64,000 nucleotides of DNA from NCBI RefSeq assembly GCF_016902575.1, contig NZ_JACSNZ010000001.1:1-64000 (forward strand), in the 5' to 3' direction. The position numbers were made by a program, and so were the translations under genes. Below are positions 24,183 to 33,637 of the stretch, piece by piece; the stretch's first letter is position 1; each line of letters starts with the position of its first letter. The notes below the pieces were generated by a model. That model was not told where the DNA came from. It was given only the letters and a program-made list of their open reading frames with translations, and searched no databases. The stretch is from Pseudoflavonifractor capillosus. Its GTDB lineage: Bacteria > Bacillota > Clostridia > Oscillospirales > Oscillospiraceae.

Positions 24183-25124
24183 ATGTCAGGAATGTGTCTG
24201 GGCTTTGACACCAGCAACTATACCACGTCGGCAGCAGTGTTTGACGGCAGTGTGGGACAAAATCAGGGGCGGCTGCTCACGGTGCAGGAGGGCTCTCTGG
24301 GTCTGCGCCAGAGCGAGGCAGTGTTCCAGCATGTCAAGCGTCTGCACCTGATGACCGAGGCCCTGCGGGCAGATGGCATCATAGGCCAGATCCGGGCGGT
24401 GGGCGCCTCTACCCAGCCCCGGGAGGTGGAGGGCTCGTATATGCCCTGCTTCCTGGTGGGAGAGGGCCAGGGCCGCTCCATTGCAGCGGCTTTGGGTGTG
24501 CCTTTCTATCCCTGCTCCCACCAGCAGGGCCACATTGCAGCGGCAGCCTGGTCAGCGGGACGGGAGGATCTGCTGGACCAGCCCCACCTGGCCTGGCACC
24601 TGTCCGGAGGCACCACGGAGCTGTTGGTGGTGCATCCCCAGGGGCATACGGTGACCGCCCAGGTCATCGGCGGCACTTCGGACATTTCAGCGGGACAGCT
24701 GGTGGATCGCATCGGAGTTCTGCTGGGTTTGGACTTCCCGGCGGGGAAGGCCATGGACGTGCTCAGCCGGGACTCCCAAGAGGAGAAGCACTTTGCGGTG
24801 AAGACCAAGGAGGGGACGTTCTCGCTCTCCGGCATGGAAAATAAGATCCGAGGCATGGCGGAGGCAGGTGCTGCACCTGCTGATGTGGCCCGGTTTACCT
24901 TTGAGACGCTGGCCTCGGTGCTGGCCCGCACCACGGCGTGGGCCCAGAAGCAGTACGGGAATCTGCCGGTGCTGTGCTCCGGCGGTGTGGCATCCAACAC
25001 CCTGCTGCGCAGTCGTTTAGAGCCTCTGGGGGCCATCTTTGCACCCCCTCAGTACTCCACCGACAACGCCCTGGGCGTGGCCATCTTGACCCACCGGGCC
25101 TTGGAACGGGGGGCACAGGGGTGA
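24183..25124 (+). CDS. TsaD/Kae1-like paralog (peptidase M22 family)
   Basis: A 313-residue ASKHA-fold protein resembling TsaD, the catalytic subunit for t6A37 tRNA modification. It keeps the metal-binding H113 and H117 in SHQQGHIAAAA (TsaD H111/H115 positions), the phosphate loop DTSNYTTS, LSGGTTELL and the C-terminal CSGGVASN. It diverges from canonical TsaD in length and N-terminus, and such paralogs sit between nusB and xseA in clostridia. The true tsaD (usually beside tsaB/tsaE) is not in this window. Whether it has tRNA-modifying activity is unknown. Its stop overlaps the xseA start. Confidence 0.8.
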   Translation: MSGMCLGFDTSNYTTSAAVFDGSVGQNQGRLLTVQEGSLGLRQSEAVFQHVKRLHLMTEALRADGIIGQIRAVGASTQPREVEGSYMPCFLVGEGQGRSIAAALGVPFYPCSHQQGHIAAAAWSAGREDLLDQPHLAWHLSGGTTELLVVHPQGHTVTAQVIGGTSDISAGQLVDRIGVLLGLDFPAGKAMDVLSRDSQEEKHFAVKTKEGTFSLSGMENKIRGMAEAGAAPADVARFTFETLASVLARTTAWAQKQYGNLPVLCSGGVASNTLLRSRLEPLGAIFAPPQYSTDNALGVAILTHRALERGAQG

Positions 25125-26341
25125 GCGGCGCACAGCTGCCCGTGTATTCCGTCTCCCAGGTCAACGGGTATCTCAAGGAGCTGGTGGACGGCGACCCTCT
25201 GCTGCGGGGTCTTTTGGTGCGGGGCGAGGTGTCCAACTATAAGTGCTACCCCTCTGGGCACCATTACTTCTCCTTAAAGGACGAGCAGGGGAGCATCCGC
25301 TGTGTCATGTTCCGGGGGGACGCTGCCCGGCTGCGCTTTCGCCCTGTCAACGGCCTGTCCGTGATCGCCTATGGCCGGGTGTCTGTCTATCCCCGGGATG
25401 GACAGTACCAGCTATATTGCACCCAACTGATGGAGGACGGGCGGGGGGCCTTGGATCGGGCCTTCGAGGAGCTGAAAAAGAAGCTGGAGGCCCAGGGCCT
25501 CTTTGACCCGGCTCGGAAGAAGCCGCTGCCCGCCTATCCCCGGCGCATTGCCCTGGTGACCTCTCCGGCAGGCGCTGCGGTGCGGGACATGATCCGCATT
25601 CTCCGCCAGCGCTGGCCTATGACGGGTGTGCTGGTGGTGCCTGTGCGGGTGCAGGGAGAGGGGGCGGCAGAGGAGATTGCCGCCGCCATCCACCAGGTGA
25701 ACAACCGAAGTGACATTGACCTCATCATCACCGGCCGGGGCGGCGGCTCCCGGGAAGACCTGTGGGCCTTCAACGAGGAGCCGGTGGCCTGGGCCATTTC
25801 TCTGTCCAACATCCCTGTCATTTCGGCGGTGGGTCACGAGCCGGATGTGACCATCTCCGACTATGTGGCGGATGTGCGGGCCTCCACCCCCTCCAACGCC
25901 GCCGAGGTGGCGGTGCCGGACCAGCGGCAGGAGCGGCAGAGGCTGGAGGGGCTGACCGTCCGGCTCAGACAGGCCACCCAGGTGCGCCTGGACAAGAGCC
26001 GTAAGGAACTGGAGCAGCTGCGGCAAAGCCGGGTGCTGCGCCGCCCCACAGCGGTGGTGGACGACCAGCGGATGCGCCTGGACGGAGTGCAGCACCGCCT
26101 GGCTTTGGCCCTGGAACGCAGCCTGCGCCGGGGACGGGTGGAGCTGGCGGAATTGGCTGGGCGCATTGACGCCATGAGCCCGCTGAAGGTGCTGGGGCGG
26201 GGCTACGCCATTGCCAAGCATCAAGACCAGGCTGTGACCTCCGTGGCTCAGGTGGAGCCTGGGGACGGCGTGGATGTGATGGTGTCTGACGGTGTGCTAC
26301 ACTGCCGTGTGGAAGAAAAGGAGGAGCAGCAGTGGCAGTAA
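25121..26341 (+). CDS. xseA: Exodeoxyribonuclease VII large subunit
   Basis: XseA with XseB degrades single-stranded DNA in the cytoplasm. The 406-residue protein has an N-terminal OB fold (YSVSQVNGYLKELVDGDPLL), the catalytic core (about 120-310; VTSPAGAAVRDMI, ITGRGGGSREDLWAFNEE, SAVGHEPDVTISDYVADVRASTPS split by the active-site Asp/His motifs) and a coiled-coil C-terminal part. GTG at 25121 overlaps the preceding stop (GTGA) and matches the family start. The 3' end overlaps xseB by 10 bases, the usual arrangement. Confidence 0.96.
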   Translation: MSGAQLPVYSVSQVNGYLKELVDGDPLLRGLLVRGEVSNYKCYPSGHHYFSLKDEQGSIRCVMFRGDAARLRFRPVNGLSVIAYGRVSVYPRDGQYQLYCTQLMEDGRGALDRAFEELKKKLEAQGLFDPARKKPLPAYPRRIALVTSPAGAAVRDMIRILRQRWPMTGVLVVPVRVQGEGAAEEIAAAIHQVNNRSDIDLIITGRGGGSREDLWAFNEEPVAWAISLSNIPVISAVGHEPDVTISDYVADVRASTPSNAAEVAVPDQRQERQRLEGLTVRLRQATQVRLDKSRKELEQLRQSRVLRRPTAVVDDQRMRLDGVQHRLALALERSLRRGRVELAELAGRIDAMSPLKVLGRGYAIAKHQDQAVTSVAQVEPGDGVDVMVSDGVLHCRVEEKEEQQWQ

Positions 26342-26574
26342 AAAAGAAGAGTTTTGAGGAGTCCATGCAGCGGCTGGAGGAGATCGTGGCCCAGTTGGAG
26401 CGGGGCGAGGCGGGACTGGATCAGTCGCTGAAACTGTTTGAGGAGGGGACGAAACTGGCTGTGGGCTGTACCCAGATGTTGGATGAGGCAGAGCAGAAGG
26501 TGCATCTGCTGCTGGGCGGCGACAGTCAGGAGGAAGTTCCCTTCCAGGAAGGAGCGCAAGCAGATGGAGTTTAA
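26332..26574 (+). CDS. xseB: Exodeoxyribonuclease VII small subunit
   Basis: An 80-residue protein with the XseB signature KSFEESMQRLEEIVAQLERG and LDQSLKLFEEGTKL, two helices forming the coiled hairpin that docks on XseA. GTG 26332 follows GGAGGAGCAGCA and overlaps the xseA end. Its own end overlaps ispA by 11 bases. The C-terminal 18 residues are poorly conserved. Confidence 0.95.
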   Translation: MAVKKKSFEESMQRLEEIVAQLERGEAGLDQSLKLFEEGTKLAVGCTQMLDEAEQKVHLLLGGDSQEEVPFQEGAQADGV

Positions 26575-27448
26575 GGCCCAATATGACCAGGCCCGCCAGA
26601 TGGCGGAGCAGGCCCTGGAGGAAAGTCTTTTGGACATGGGGCCCCACCAGGAGCTGCTGCAAGCCATGCGGTACAGCTTGCTGGCCGGGGGGAAGCGGAT
26701 TCGCCCGGTGCTGGTGCTGAAGTTCTGTGAGGCCATGTGCGGCTCTATGGAGCCAGCGCTGGACTATGCCGTGGGGGTGGAGATGCTCCACACCTACTCT
26801 CTCATACATGACGACTTGCCCTGTATGGACAACGACGATTTGCGCCGGGGCAAGCCCACCTGTCACAAGGTCTACGGAGAGTGTACCGCAGTGCTGGCTG
26901 GGGATGCGTTGCAGGCGGAGGCTTTTGCCCGTCTGGCCACCTCTCGGCGCACCAAGCGACCTGTGTCCAATGGTGAGGCCTGTGCGGTGCTGGCCCAGGC
27001 AGCCGGTGCCATTCAGGGCATCTGTGCAGGTCAGTACCTGGACATGAATGGAGAGGCCCGGGATGAGGAGCGGCTGAACCTGGTGCATAGCTGGAAGACG
27101 GCGGCTCTTTTGAAGGCGGCGTGTCTGTTGGGGCTCACAGCCTCTCCTGTGGAGCCTACTCTGAAGCAGTGGAAGGCTGCGGCGGACTATGCCCAGGGGT
27201 TGGGCATGGCCTTCCAGATCCGGGACGATATGCTGGACGAGGAATCCACCACCCAGCAGCTGGGCAAGCCTGTGGGCTCTGACCGGGAGAATGGGAAGGT
27301 GACCTATGTCACCCTGTATGGTCTGGAGGCATGCCAGGAGCTGGTGCATCGGTATACCCACCGGGCCAAGGTGGCGGTGCAGGAGGCGTTTGAAAACAGC
27401 CAATTTCTGTGCGATCTGGCCGATGCACTGGCCCAGCGGGATCACTGA
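26564..27448 (+). CDS. ispA: Geranyl/farnesyl diphosphate synthase
   Basis: A 294-residue trans-prenyltransferase making C15 (perhaps C20) isoprenyl diphosphate from IPP and DMAPP. First aspartate-rich motif HDDLPCMDND (about 82-91) with the two-residue insert typical of bacterial FPP synthases; second motif FQIRDDMLDE; also GGKRIRPVL near the N-terminus and the GGEACAVL-like mid region. ATG 26564 is preceded by GAAGGAGCG; longer in-frame extensions fall inside xseB. Neighbour dxs supplies the pathway's first step. Confidence 0.94.
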   Translation: MEFKAQYDQARQMAEQALEESLLDMGPHQELLQAMRYSLLAGGKRIRPVLVLKFCEAMCGSMEPALDYAVGVEMLHTYSLIHDDLPCMDNDDLRRGKPTCHKVYGECTAVLAGDALQAEAFARLATSRRTKRPVSNGEACAVLAQAAGAIQGICAGQYLDMNGEARDEERLNLVHSWKTAALLKAACLLGLTASPVEPTLKQWKAAADYAQGLGMAFQIRDDMLDEESTTQQLGKPVGSDRENGKVTYVTLYGLEACQELVHRYTHRAKVAVQEAFENSQFLCDLADALAQRDH

Positions 27449-27460
27449 GGGAGTGAGTTT

Positions 27461-27898
27461 ATGATTACACCCATTTTGTTTCTGGCCGTTGCAGCCTGGG
27501 CCATTGCCCAGATTTTGAAGATGCTGATCTCCATGGTGGTCTACCGGAAGGTGGACTGGGGATATTTATTCACTTCCGGTGGGATGCCAAGTTCCCATTC
27601 TGCGCTGGTGTGTGCCTGTGCCGCCGGGATTGGCATGACGGCGGGATTTGACCAGCCTGTGTTTGCCCTGGCGGTGGTGGTGGCTTTTATTGTGATGTAT
27701 GACGCTGCCAATGTCCGCAAGGAGACGGGGGAGCAGGCGAAGATCCTCAATTACATCATGAAAAACTGGAATGAACATAGACCCGAACTGTTCGCTGAGG
27801 AGCTCAAAGAACTCATAGGCCACACACCTTTGCAGGTGGCTGCCGGCGCAGTGCTGGGTGTACTGGTGGGGGTAGCAGGAGCACTGCTCTTCCTGTGA
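27461..27898 (+). CDS. Divergent PAP2 family (DUF212) membrane protein
   Basis: A 145-residue membrane protein with four hydrophobic segments and the DUF212 hallmarks: SGGMPSSHSA (about 39-48, catalytic-type PSSH motif), a central FIVMYDAANVRKETGEQA and a C-terminal IGHTPLQVAAGAVLGVLVG. Plant relatives are acid phosphatase/vanadium haloperoxidase-related; in this isoprenoid context a lipid phosphate phosphatase role is plausible but unproven. It lies between ispA and dxs, a position conserved in many clostridia. GGGAG precedes the ATG. Confidence 0.88.
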   Translation: MITPILFLAVAAWAIAQILKMLISMVVYRKVDWGYLFTSGGMPSSHSALVCACAAGIGMTAGFDQPVFALAVVVAFIVMYDAANVRKETGEQAKILNYIMKNWNEHRPELFAEELKELIGHTPLQVAAGAVLGVLVGVAGALLFL

Positions 27899-27927
27899 TC
27901 CCACTGTTTGGGAAGGAGAGGTACGGC

Positions 27928-29763
27928 GTGCTGCCTGAACACTTGAATGAGATGACAGATCAACAGGCCAGACAGCTCTGTCAGCAGCTGCGGGTACAGA
28001 TGATCCAATCCGTGGCCAAGACGGGGGGACACCTGGCCTCCAGCCTGGGCGTGGTGGAAATTCTGGTGGCGGTGCACCGGGTCTTTGACCTGGATGTGGA
28101 CCGCCTGGTCTTTGACGTGGGCCATCAGTGCTATGCCCACAAGATCATCACCGGACGTGGCTCTGCCATGCACACCCTGCGGAAATTCGGGGGACTGTCC
28201 GGGTTTCCAAAGCCCTATGAGAGCCGGGCAGATGCCTTTATCTCCGGTCACGCCTCCAACTCTGTGTCGGTGGCCCTGGGTATGGCCCGGGCCCGTACCG
28301 TCAATGGGGAGGATTACAGCGTGCTGGCCTTCATTGGAGACGGTGCCCTCACCGGTGGTCTGGCCTATGAGGGCCTGGCGGATGCGGGAAACAGCGGGGA
28401 ACCCCTGATTGTGATTCTCAATGACAATGGCATGTCCATCACCAAAAATGTGGGTGGTGTGGCATCCCATCTGGCCCGGCAGCGGCTCAAGCCCCAGTAT
28501 CTGCATCTGAAAAAGCTATACCGCAGCATGACCGGAAAAAACGCAGTGGGACAGGCTGTCTACCGGGTGACCCACCGGGCCAAGAAAATGGTGAAGGACG
28601 CCCTTTTGGGCTATTCCATGTTTGAGGACATGGGCTTTACCTACCTGGGTCCGGTGGATGGTCACGACGTGGGCTATCTCACCCGGATGCTGCGCTATGC
28701 CAAGGAGCTGAATTGCCCGGTGCTGCTCCATGTAAAAACTGTAAAGGGAAAAGGCTATACACCTGCTGAGCGAGAACCAGACCGGTTCCATGGGGTGGGG
28801 CCTTTTGACGTGGAGACGGGAAATGCGTCCAGCAAATCCGGGGGGGAGAATTTCTCCGCTGTGTTCGGTCAGACCATGTGCGAACTAGCTCAGGAGAAGC
28901 CGGAGCTGGTGGCCATTACGGCGGCCATGCAGTCGGGAACTGGTCTGAGTGGGTTTGCCAAGGCCTACCCGGAACGGTTTTTTGATGTGGGTATTGCCGA
29001 GGGCCATGCTGTGGCCATGAGCGGCGGCCTGGCCAAGCAGGGGGCGCTGCCGGTGTTTGCGGTGTACTCCTCCTTTTTGCAGCGAGGCTACGACATGCTC
29101 ATTCATGATCTGGCTTTGCTCAAACTCCACGGGATCATTGCCGTGGATCGGGCTGGACTGGTGGGCGAGGACGGGGAGACCCATCACGGGGTCTTCGACG
29201 TGGCCTTTTTGAGTACGGTACCGGGCATGCAGATTTTGTGCCCTGCCAGCTTTGCCGAGCTGCGGGGGATGCTCCGCCATGCGGTGATGGAGATGACCGG
29301 CCCGGTGGCCATTCGTTACCCCAGAGGTGGGGAAGGAGAATGGACGGATATGGCTGGGGTGGAGGGCGCCAGTGTGGTGCAAGAGGGCACCGATGTGACG
29401 CTGGTGACCTATGGCACAACCATCAATCAGGTGCTCCAGGCAGCTGGGCTGCTGGAGGAACGTGGATACTCAGCGGCAGTCATCAAGCTCAACAGCATTC
29501 GCCCTCTGGATCTGGCTTCCATCCAGACGTGGAGCCAGCGCACAGGACGTGTGCTGGTGGTGGAGGAGTGCAATGACACGGGCAGCGTGGGACGTACCAT
29601 TGCCTCTGAGTTGGCCTTGCGGGGCAAGGCGGTGCAGATGGCACTGGTGAACTTGGGGGATGGATTTGTACCCCAAGGTTCTGTGGCTCAACTGCGAGAG
29701 ATGAAAGGAATTGATGCAGAGGGAATCTGCAGGAAAGCAATGGAGATGATAACCGGTGGCTAA
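27928..29763 (+). CDS. dxs: 1-deoxy-D-xylulose-5-phosphate synthase
   Basis: DXS condenses pyruvate and glyceraldehyde 3-phosphate, the first step of the MEP isoprenoid pathway, and needs thiamine diphosphate. The 611-residue protein has the TPP motif GDGALTGGLAYEGL, the early H in GGHLASSLGVVE, GHQCYAHKI, and the pyrimidine-domain DRAGLVGEDGETHHG. GTG 27928 was chosen because AAGGAGAGG lies 6 bases upstream; an in-frame GTG at 27895 overlaps the DUF212 stop but has no clear ribosome site. It overlaps tlyA at the 3' end. Confidence 0.95.
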   Translation: MLPEHLNEMTDQQARQLCQQLRVQMIQSVAKTGGHLASSLGVVEILVAVHRVFDLDVDRLVFDVGHQCYAHKIITGRGSAMHTLRKFGGLSGFPKPYESRADAFISGHASNSVSVALGMARARTVNGEDYSVLAFIGDGALTGGLAYEGLADAGNSGEPLIVILNDNGMSITKNVGGVASHLARQRLKPQYLHLKKLYRSMTGKNAVGQAVYRVTHRAKKMVKDALLGYSMFEDMGFTYLGPVDGHDVGYLTRMLRYAKELNCPVLLHVKTVKGKGYTPAEREPDRFHGVGPFDVETGNASSKSGGENFSAVFGQTMCELAQEKPELVAITAAMQSGTGLSGFAKAYPERFFDVGIAEGHAVAMSGGLAKQGALPVFAVYSSFLQRGYDMLIHDLALLKLHGIIAVDRAGLVGEDGETHHGVFDVAFLSTVPGMQILCPASFAELRGMLRHAVMEMTGPVAIRYPRGGEGEWTDMAGVEGASVVQEGTDVTLVTYGTTINQVLQAAGLLEERGYSAAVIKLNSIRPLDLASIQTWSQRTGRVLVVEECNDTGSVGRTIASELALRGKAVQMALVNLGDGFVPQGSVAQLREMKGIDAEGICRKAMEMITGG

Positions 29764-30565
29764 AAAGCGATTGGATGTACTGATGGTGGAAAAGGGACTG
29801 GCCGAGAGCCGGCAAAAGGCCCAGGCCATCATCATGGCCGGACAGGTATATAGCGGGGAAAAGCGGCTGGATAAGGCGGGTATGACCCTGGATGAGGACA
29901 CCCAGCTGGAGGTGCGGGGCCAGACCCTGCGCTATGTCAGCCGGGGCGGGTTGAAGCTGGAGAAGGCCATGCGCCACTTTCCCATCGACCTGCTGGGCAA
30001 GACGGCGGCGGACATCGGCACCTCCACCGGCGGATTTACCGACTGTATGCTGCAAAACGGGGCGGCCAAGGTGTACGCTGTGGACGTGGGCTATGGCCAG
30101 CTGGCCTGGTCCCTGCGCAGCGACGACCGGGTGGTGGTGCTGGAGCGCACCAATGCCCGCTACCTGTCCCACAAGGAGATCCCTGAGATGCTGGAGTTTG
30201 CCTCCATCGACGTGTCCTTTATCTCCCTGAAACTGATTCTCCCCGCTCTGCGTCAACTGATGAGTGACGAGGGCGAGGTGGTGGCTCTCATCAAGCCCCA
30301 ATTTGAGGCAGGCCGGGAGAAGGTGGGGAAAAAGGGCGTGGTGCGTGATCCCGCTGTGCATCTGGAAGTGCTGGAGCACTTCACCCAACACGCCGCAGAG
30401 GCGGGGTTTACCGTCAAGGGCATTGACTTCTCTCCCATTCGGGGCCCAGAAGGCAACATCGAATACCTGGGATATTTGCAGGCTCAGCCGGGCGAGCCGG
30501 AGTGGGGAGACCTGGAGGAGCTGGTGCGCCGCTCCCACGCACAACTGGAGGGAGAACACGGATGA
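29756..30565 (+). CDS. tlyA: TlyA-family rRNA 2'-O-methyltransferase
   Basis: A 269-residue protein with an N-terminal S4 RNA-binding domain (about 3-60; KKRLDVLMVEKGLAES) and an FtsJ-like SAM-dependent methyltransferase domain (AADIGTSTGGFTDCML, about 81-96; VDVSFISLKLIL motif region). Mycobacterial TlyA methylates 16S and 23S rRNA and sets capreomycin sensitivity; many clostridial copies are annotated as hemolysin A. GTG 29756 overlaps the dxs end and follows GGAGATGAT. It overlaps nadK by four bases. Confidence 0.93.
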   Translation: MAKKRLDVLMVEKGLAESRQKAQAIIMAGQVYSGEKRLDKAGMTLDEDTQLEVRGQTLRYVSRGGLKLEKAMRHFPIDLLGKTAADIGTSTGGFTDCMLQNGAAKVYAVDVGYGQLAWSLRSDDRVVVLERTNARYLSHKEIPEMLEFASIDVSFISLKLILPALRQLMSDEGEVVALIKPQFEAGREKVGKKGVVRDPAVHLEVLEHFTQHAAEAGFTVKGIDFSPIRGPEGNIEYLGYLQAQPGEPEWGDLEELVRRSHAQLEGEHG

Positions 30566-31431
30566 AGGTGGTACTCAGCCCAAACCCCTATCGGGACCGG
30601 GGCCTGAAGGCGGCTATGACCGCCAAGCATATTTTGGAGAACAACGGGGCCCAGGTGGTGATTTGCCTGCCCTTTGAGTTGGAGGAGTCCGGGCGGGCCC
30701 ATCTGCCGCCCCATGAGCCCTTTGGGCAGATGGCTGCCCAGCTGGAGGACACCGATGTTCTGGTGTGCTTTGGCGGGGACGGCACCATTCTCCATGCTGC
30801 CCGGGATGCCAACCCCCGCCAGATCCCGGTGCTGGGGGTGAACCTGGGCAGTGTGGGTTTCATGGCGGAGCTGGAGCAGCACGAGCTGTCCATGCTCAGT
30901 AGGCTCACCGCCGGGAAGTATTCCATTGAAAAGCGGATGATGCTGGACATCACGGTGCGCCGGGATGGGCGCAGGGTGTTTTCTGAGACGGCCCTCAACG
31001 ATGCGGTGGTCACCAAGGGCACCTCGGTGGCCCGAGTACTGGATTTGCAGGTGACGGGGGATCGTACGGTGATCTCCGGGTTTTCCGGGGACGGCGTGGT
31101 CATCGCCACGCCCACCGGCTCCACGGCGTACTCGTTGGCGGCTGGTGGGCCCATTGTGGAGCCCACGGCGGAGAATATGATTATTACCCCCATCTGCGCC
31201 CACTCCCTCCATGCCAAGCCCTTTGTGCTGGGCAGTCAGCGGACGGTGGGGGTGCGTCTGGCCCCGGGCAGCCGGAAGAATGCCAGCTTGTCGGTGGACG
31301 GTGGGCGAGCGTTCAAGGTTTTGCCTGGAGACTGGGTGGAGTGCCGGAAGTCCCGCCAGGTGACCCGGCTGGTGAAACTCACAGGCCGCAGCTTCTATGA
31401 GGTCATCAATCAGAAATTGGGAAAGGCGTGA
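30562..31431 (+). CDS. nadK: NAD(+) kinase
   Basis: NadK phosphorylates NAD to NADP, with ATP or polyphosphate. The 289-residue protein has the GGDGT motif (71-75, catalytic D73), NLGSVGFMAE, the NDAVV segment and the SGDGVVIATPTGSTAYSLAAGGP glycine-rich loop (split here in two halves: SGDGVVIATPTGS then TAYSLAAGGP). ATG 30562 overlaps the tlyA stop (ATGA) and follows GGAGGGAG. Cytoplasmic. Confidence 0.96.
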   Translation: MKVVLSPNPYRDRGLKAAMTAKHILENNGAQVVICLPFELEESGRAHLPPHEPFGQMAAQLEDTDVLVCFGGDGTILHAARDANPRQIPVLGVNLGSVGFMAELEQHELSMLSRLTAGKYSIEKRMMLDITVRRDGRRVFSETALNDAVVTKGTSVARVLDLQVTGDRTVISGFSGDGVVIATPTGSTAYSLAAGGPIVEPTAENMIITPICAHSLHAKPFVLGSQRTVGVRLAPGSRKNASLSVDGGRAFKVLPGDWVECRKSRQVTRLVKLTGRSFYEVINQKLGKA

Positions 31432-31435
31432 GAGG

Positions 31436-31891
31436 ATGAAGTCGAAGCGACAGTCAGAAATTTTGCGCATCATTGCCGCACAGGACATTGAGACCCAGGA
31501 GCAGATGCTGGAGAGCCTGCGAGGATGCGGAATTTTGGCCACCCAGGCCACGATTTCCCGGGACATCAAAGAGCTGAACCTGGTCAAGCAGCCCACGGGG
31601 AATGGGACATACAAGTATGTGGTGGCATCGGCCAAGCAGCCCCATCACAACTTTGCAGGCCGCCTGCGCACCATCTTCAAAGAGGGAGTCACCTCCTTTG
31701 ACGTGGCTCAGAATATCGTGGTGGTCAAAACCATGCCCGGCCTGGCCTCTGCCGCAGGTGTGGCCCTGGACGGGATGGATATTGACGGCTTGGTGGGCTC
31801 GCTGGCCGGGGATGACACCGTCATCATGATTATGAGAAACAACCATATGGCAGAGGAATTTTGCCGAGAAATGGCATCCATGCTGGACTGA
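31436..31891 (+). CDS. argR: Arginine repressor ArgR/AhrC
   Basis: A 151-residue regulator: winged helix N-terminus (about 1-75; TQATISRDIKELNLVK is the recognition helix region) and a C-terminal hexamerisation and arginine-binding domain (SAAGVALDGMDIDGLVGSLAGDDT). It represses arginine synthesis genes and may activate catabolic ones. As usual in Firmicutes it lies between nadK and recN. ATG 31436 sits 4 bases after the nadK stop with GTGAGAGG upstream. Confidence 0.95.
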   Translation: MKSKRQSEILRIIAAQDIETQEQMLESLRGCGILATQATISRDIKELNLVKQPTGNGTYKYVVASAKQPHHNFAGRLRTIFKEGVTSFDVAQNIVVVKTMPGLASAAGVALDGMDIDGLVGSLAGDDTVIMIMRNNHMAEEFCREMASMLD

Positions 31892-31922
31892 CCAGCGGGA
31901 TGCCCGGAAGGTGAGAGAACAA

Positions 31923-33614
31923 ATGCTTTCCTTACTTCACATTGAGGACATCGCAGTGATCTCCCGGGGGGAGATCTCTTTTGGGGCGGGGTTCAACGTG
32001 CTCACCGGTGAGACGGGGGCAGGTAAGTCCATTGTGGTGGACGCCATTGGAGCCATCATCGGGGGACGCACCAGCCGGGATCTCATCCGCACGGGTGCCA
32101 AGTGTGCCCGGGTGACGGCGGTGTTTAACCATTTGCCGGCACTGGCCTGGTTTGAACAGTACGGCATTGCCCCGGATGAAAACGGGGAACTGCTGGTGGA
32201 GCGGGTGATCCAGCCGGACGGGAAGAACACCTGCCGGGTCAACGGCCACCCCGTGCTGGTCACCCAGCTCAGAGAGCTGGGCAGCCAGCTTTTGAACATC
32301 CACGGCCAGCACGATGGGCAGCAGCTGTTGGACGAGGAGACCCACCTGGACAGTCTGGACAACTTTGGTCACCTGCCCCCCCAGCGGGAGGACTATCAGC
32401 AGGCCTATGACCAGGTGCGCCAGCTGCGCCGGCAGCTCCACGCTGTGGAGATGGACGAGGGAGAAAAGGCCCGACGCATGGACACCCTCCAGCACCAGAT
32501 CGGAGAATTGGAGCGAGCCCAGCTGCGGGTGGGCGAGGAGGAAGAGCTGAGCGCCCAGCGGGAGATTCTGCGCAATGCCGAGCGCATCACCCAGGCGGTG
32601 GACGATGCCTGGCAGGCCCTCAACGGCGGCGATGTTTCCGACGGTGCAGCGTCCTTGCTGGCCCGGGCGGAGGACGCCTTGACCCGGGGCGGGCGATACA
32701 GCAGCGAACTGGCCCAGCTGGCCCAAACCGTGGCCCAGCTGCGCTACGCCGCCGACGACGCAGCGGAGCTGGTGCGGGACGCCCGCAGCGGCCTGGAGTT
32801 TTACCCTGGTCAGCTGGACGATGTGGAGGAGCGGCTGGATCAGATCCACCGCCTCAAGCGCAAGTACGGGGCGGACGAGCAGGCCATGCTGGACTATCTG
32901 GAGCGGTGCCGGGACGAACTGGACAACATCCAGTTTTCCGACCAGCGCAGAGAGAAGCTGGAAAAGGAGTTGGAGCAGGCACTGGCTGTGGCCCGAGGCA
33001 AGGCGGAAAAGCTGTCCCAGGCCCGTCAAAAGGCAGCCAAGGAGCTGGCCAAGCGGATCCAGGGGGAACTGACTGCCCTGGATATGCCCCGGGTGCAGTT
33101 CGACGTGGAGTTTGCCCTGGTGGAGGGTGAGGACGGTCTGGGCGAGACCGGCATGGACCGGGTACGGTTTTTGATGTCCGCCAACCTGGGCGAGGACCTC
33201 AAGCCCATCCACCGCATCGCCTCCGGCGGCGAGCTCAGCCGCATCATGCTGGCACTGAAAAACGTGCTGGCAGAGACCGACTGCGTCACCACCATGGTCT
33301 TTGACGAGGTGGACACTGGAGTGTCGGGCAGAGCGGCCACTAAAGTGGCCCAGAAGCTCTACCAGGTGGCCCGGGGCCGCCAGGTGCTGTGCGTGACCCA
33401 CCTGCCCCAGATCGCCGCCATGGGAGACGTTCACTTCTCGGTGGAGAAGGGGGAGCGGGACGGGCGCACCTACACCCAGGTGGAGCAGCTCAGCCGTGCC
33501 CAGCGCCGGGAAGAGCTGGCTCGCCTCAGCGGCGGAGCCTCCACGGCCATTCTCCTGGAGGGGGCAGAGGAGCAACTGCAAAAGGCGGAAGCCTGGAAAC
33601 AGACACAAGAATAA
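31923..33614 (+). CDS. recN: DNA repair protein RecN
   Basis: RecN is an SMC-like ATPase recruited to double-strand breaks. The 563-residue protein has an N-terminal ATPase half with Walker A TGETGAGKSI, a long coiled-coil centre (about 150-370), and a C-terminal half with signature ASGGELSRIMLALK, Walker B TMVFDEVDTGVSG and the switch CVTHLPQIAA. ATG 31923 was preferred over GTG 31911 because AGGTGAGAG lies between them. It is the last DNA-metabolism gene of the nusB run; a HAD phosphatase follows after 23 bases. Confidence 0.96.
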   Translation: MLSLLHIEDIAVISRGEISFGAGFNVLTGETGAGKSIVVDAIGAIIGGRTSRDLIRTGAKCARVTAVFNHLPALAWFEQYGIAPDENGELLVERVIQPDGKNTCRVNGHPVLVTQLRELGSQLLNIHGQHDGQQLLDEETHLDSLDNFGHLPPQREDYQQAYDQVRQLRRQLHAVEMDEGEKARRMDTLQHQIGELERAQLRVGEEEELSAQREILRNAERITQAVDDAWQALNGGDVSDGAASLLARAEDALTRGGRYSSELAQLAQTVAQLRYAADDAAELVRDARSGLEFYPGQLDDVEERLDQIHRLKRKYGADEQAMLDYLERCRDELDNIQFSDQRREKLEKELEQALAVARGKAEKLSQARQKAAKELAKRIQGELTALDMPRVQFDVEFALVEGEDGLGETGMDRVRFLMSANLGEDLKPIHRIASGGELSRIMLALKNVLAETDCVTTMVFDEVDTGVSGRAATKVAQKLYQVARGRQVLCVTHLPQIAAMGDVHFSVEKGERDGRTYTQVEQLSRAQRREELARLSGGASTAILLEGAEEQLQKAEAWKQTQE

Positions 33615-33637
33615 CGATACACGGAGGAACCCTGCAC

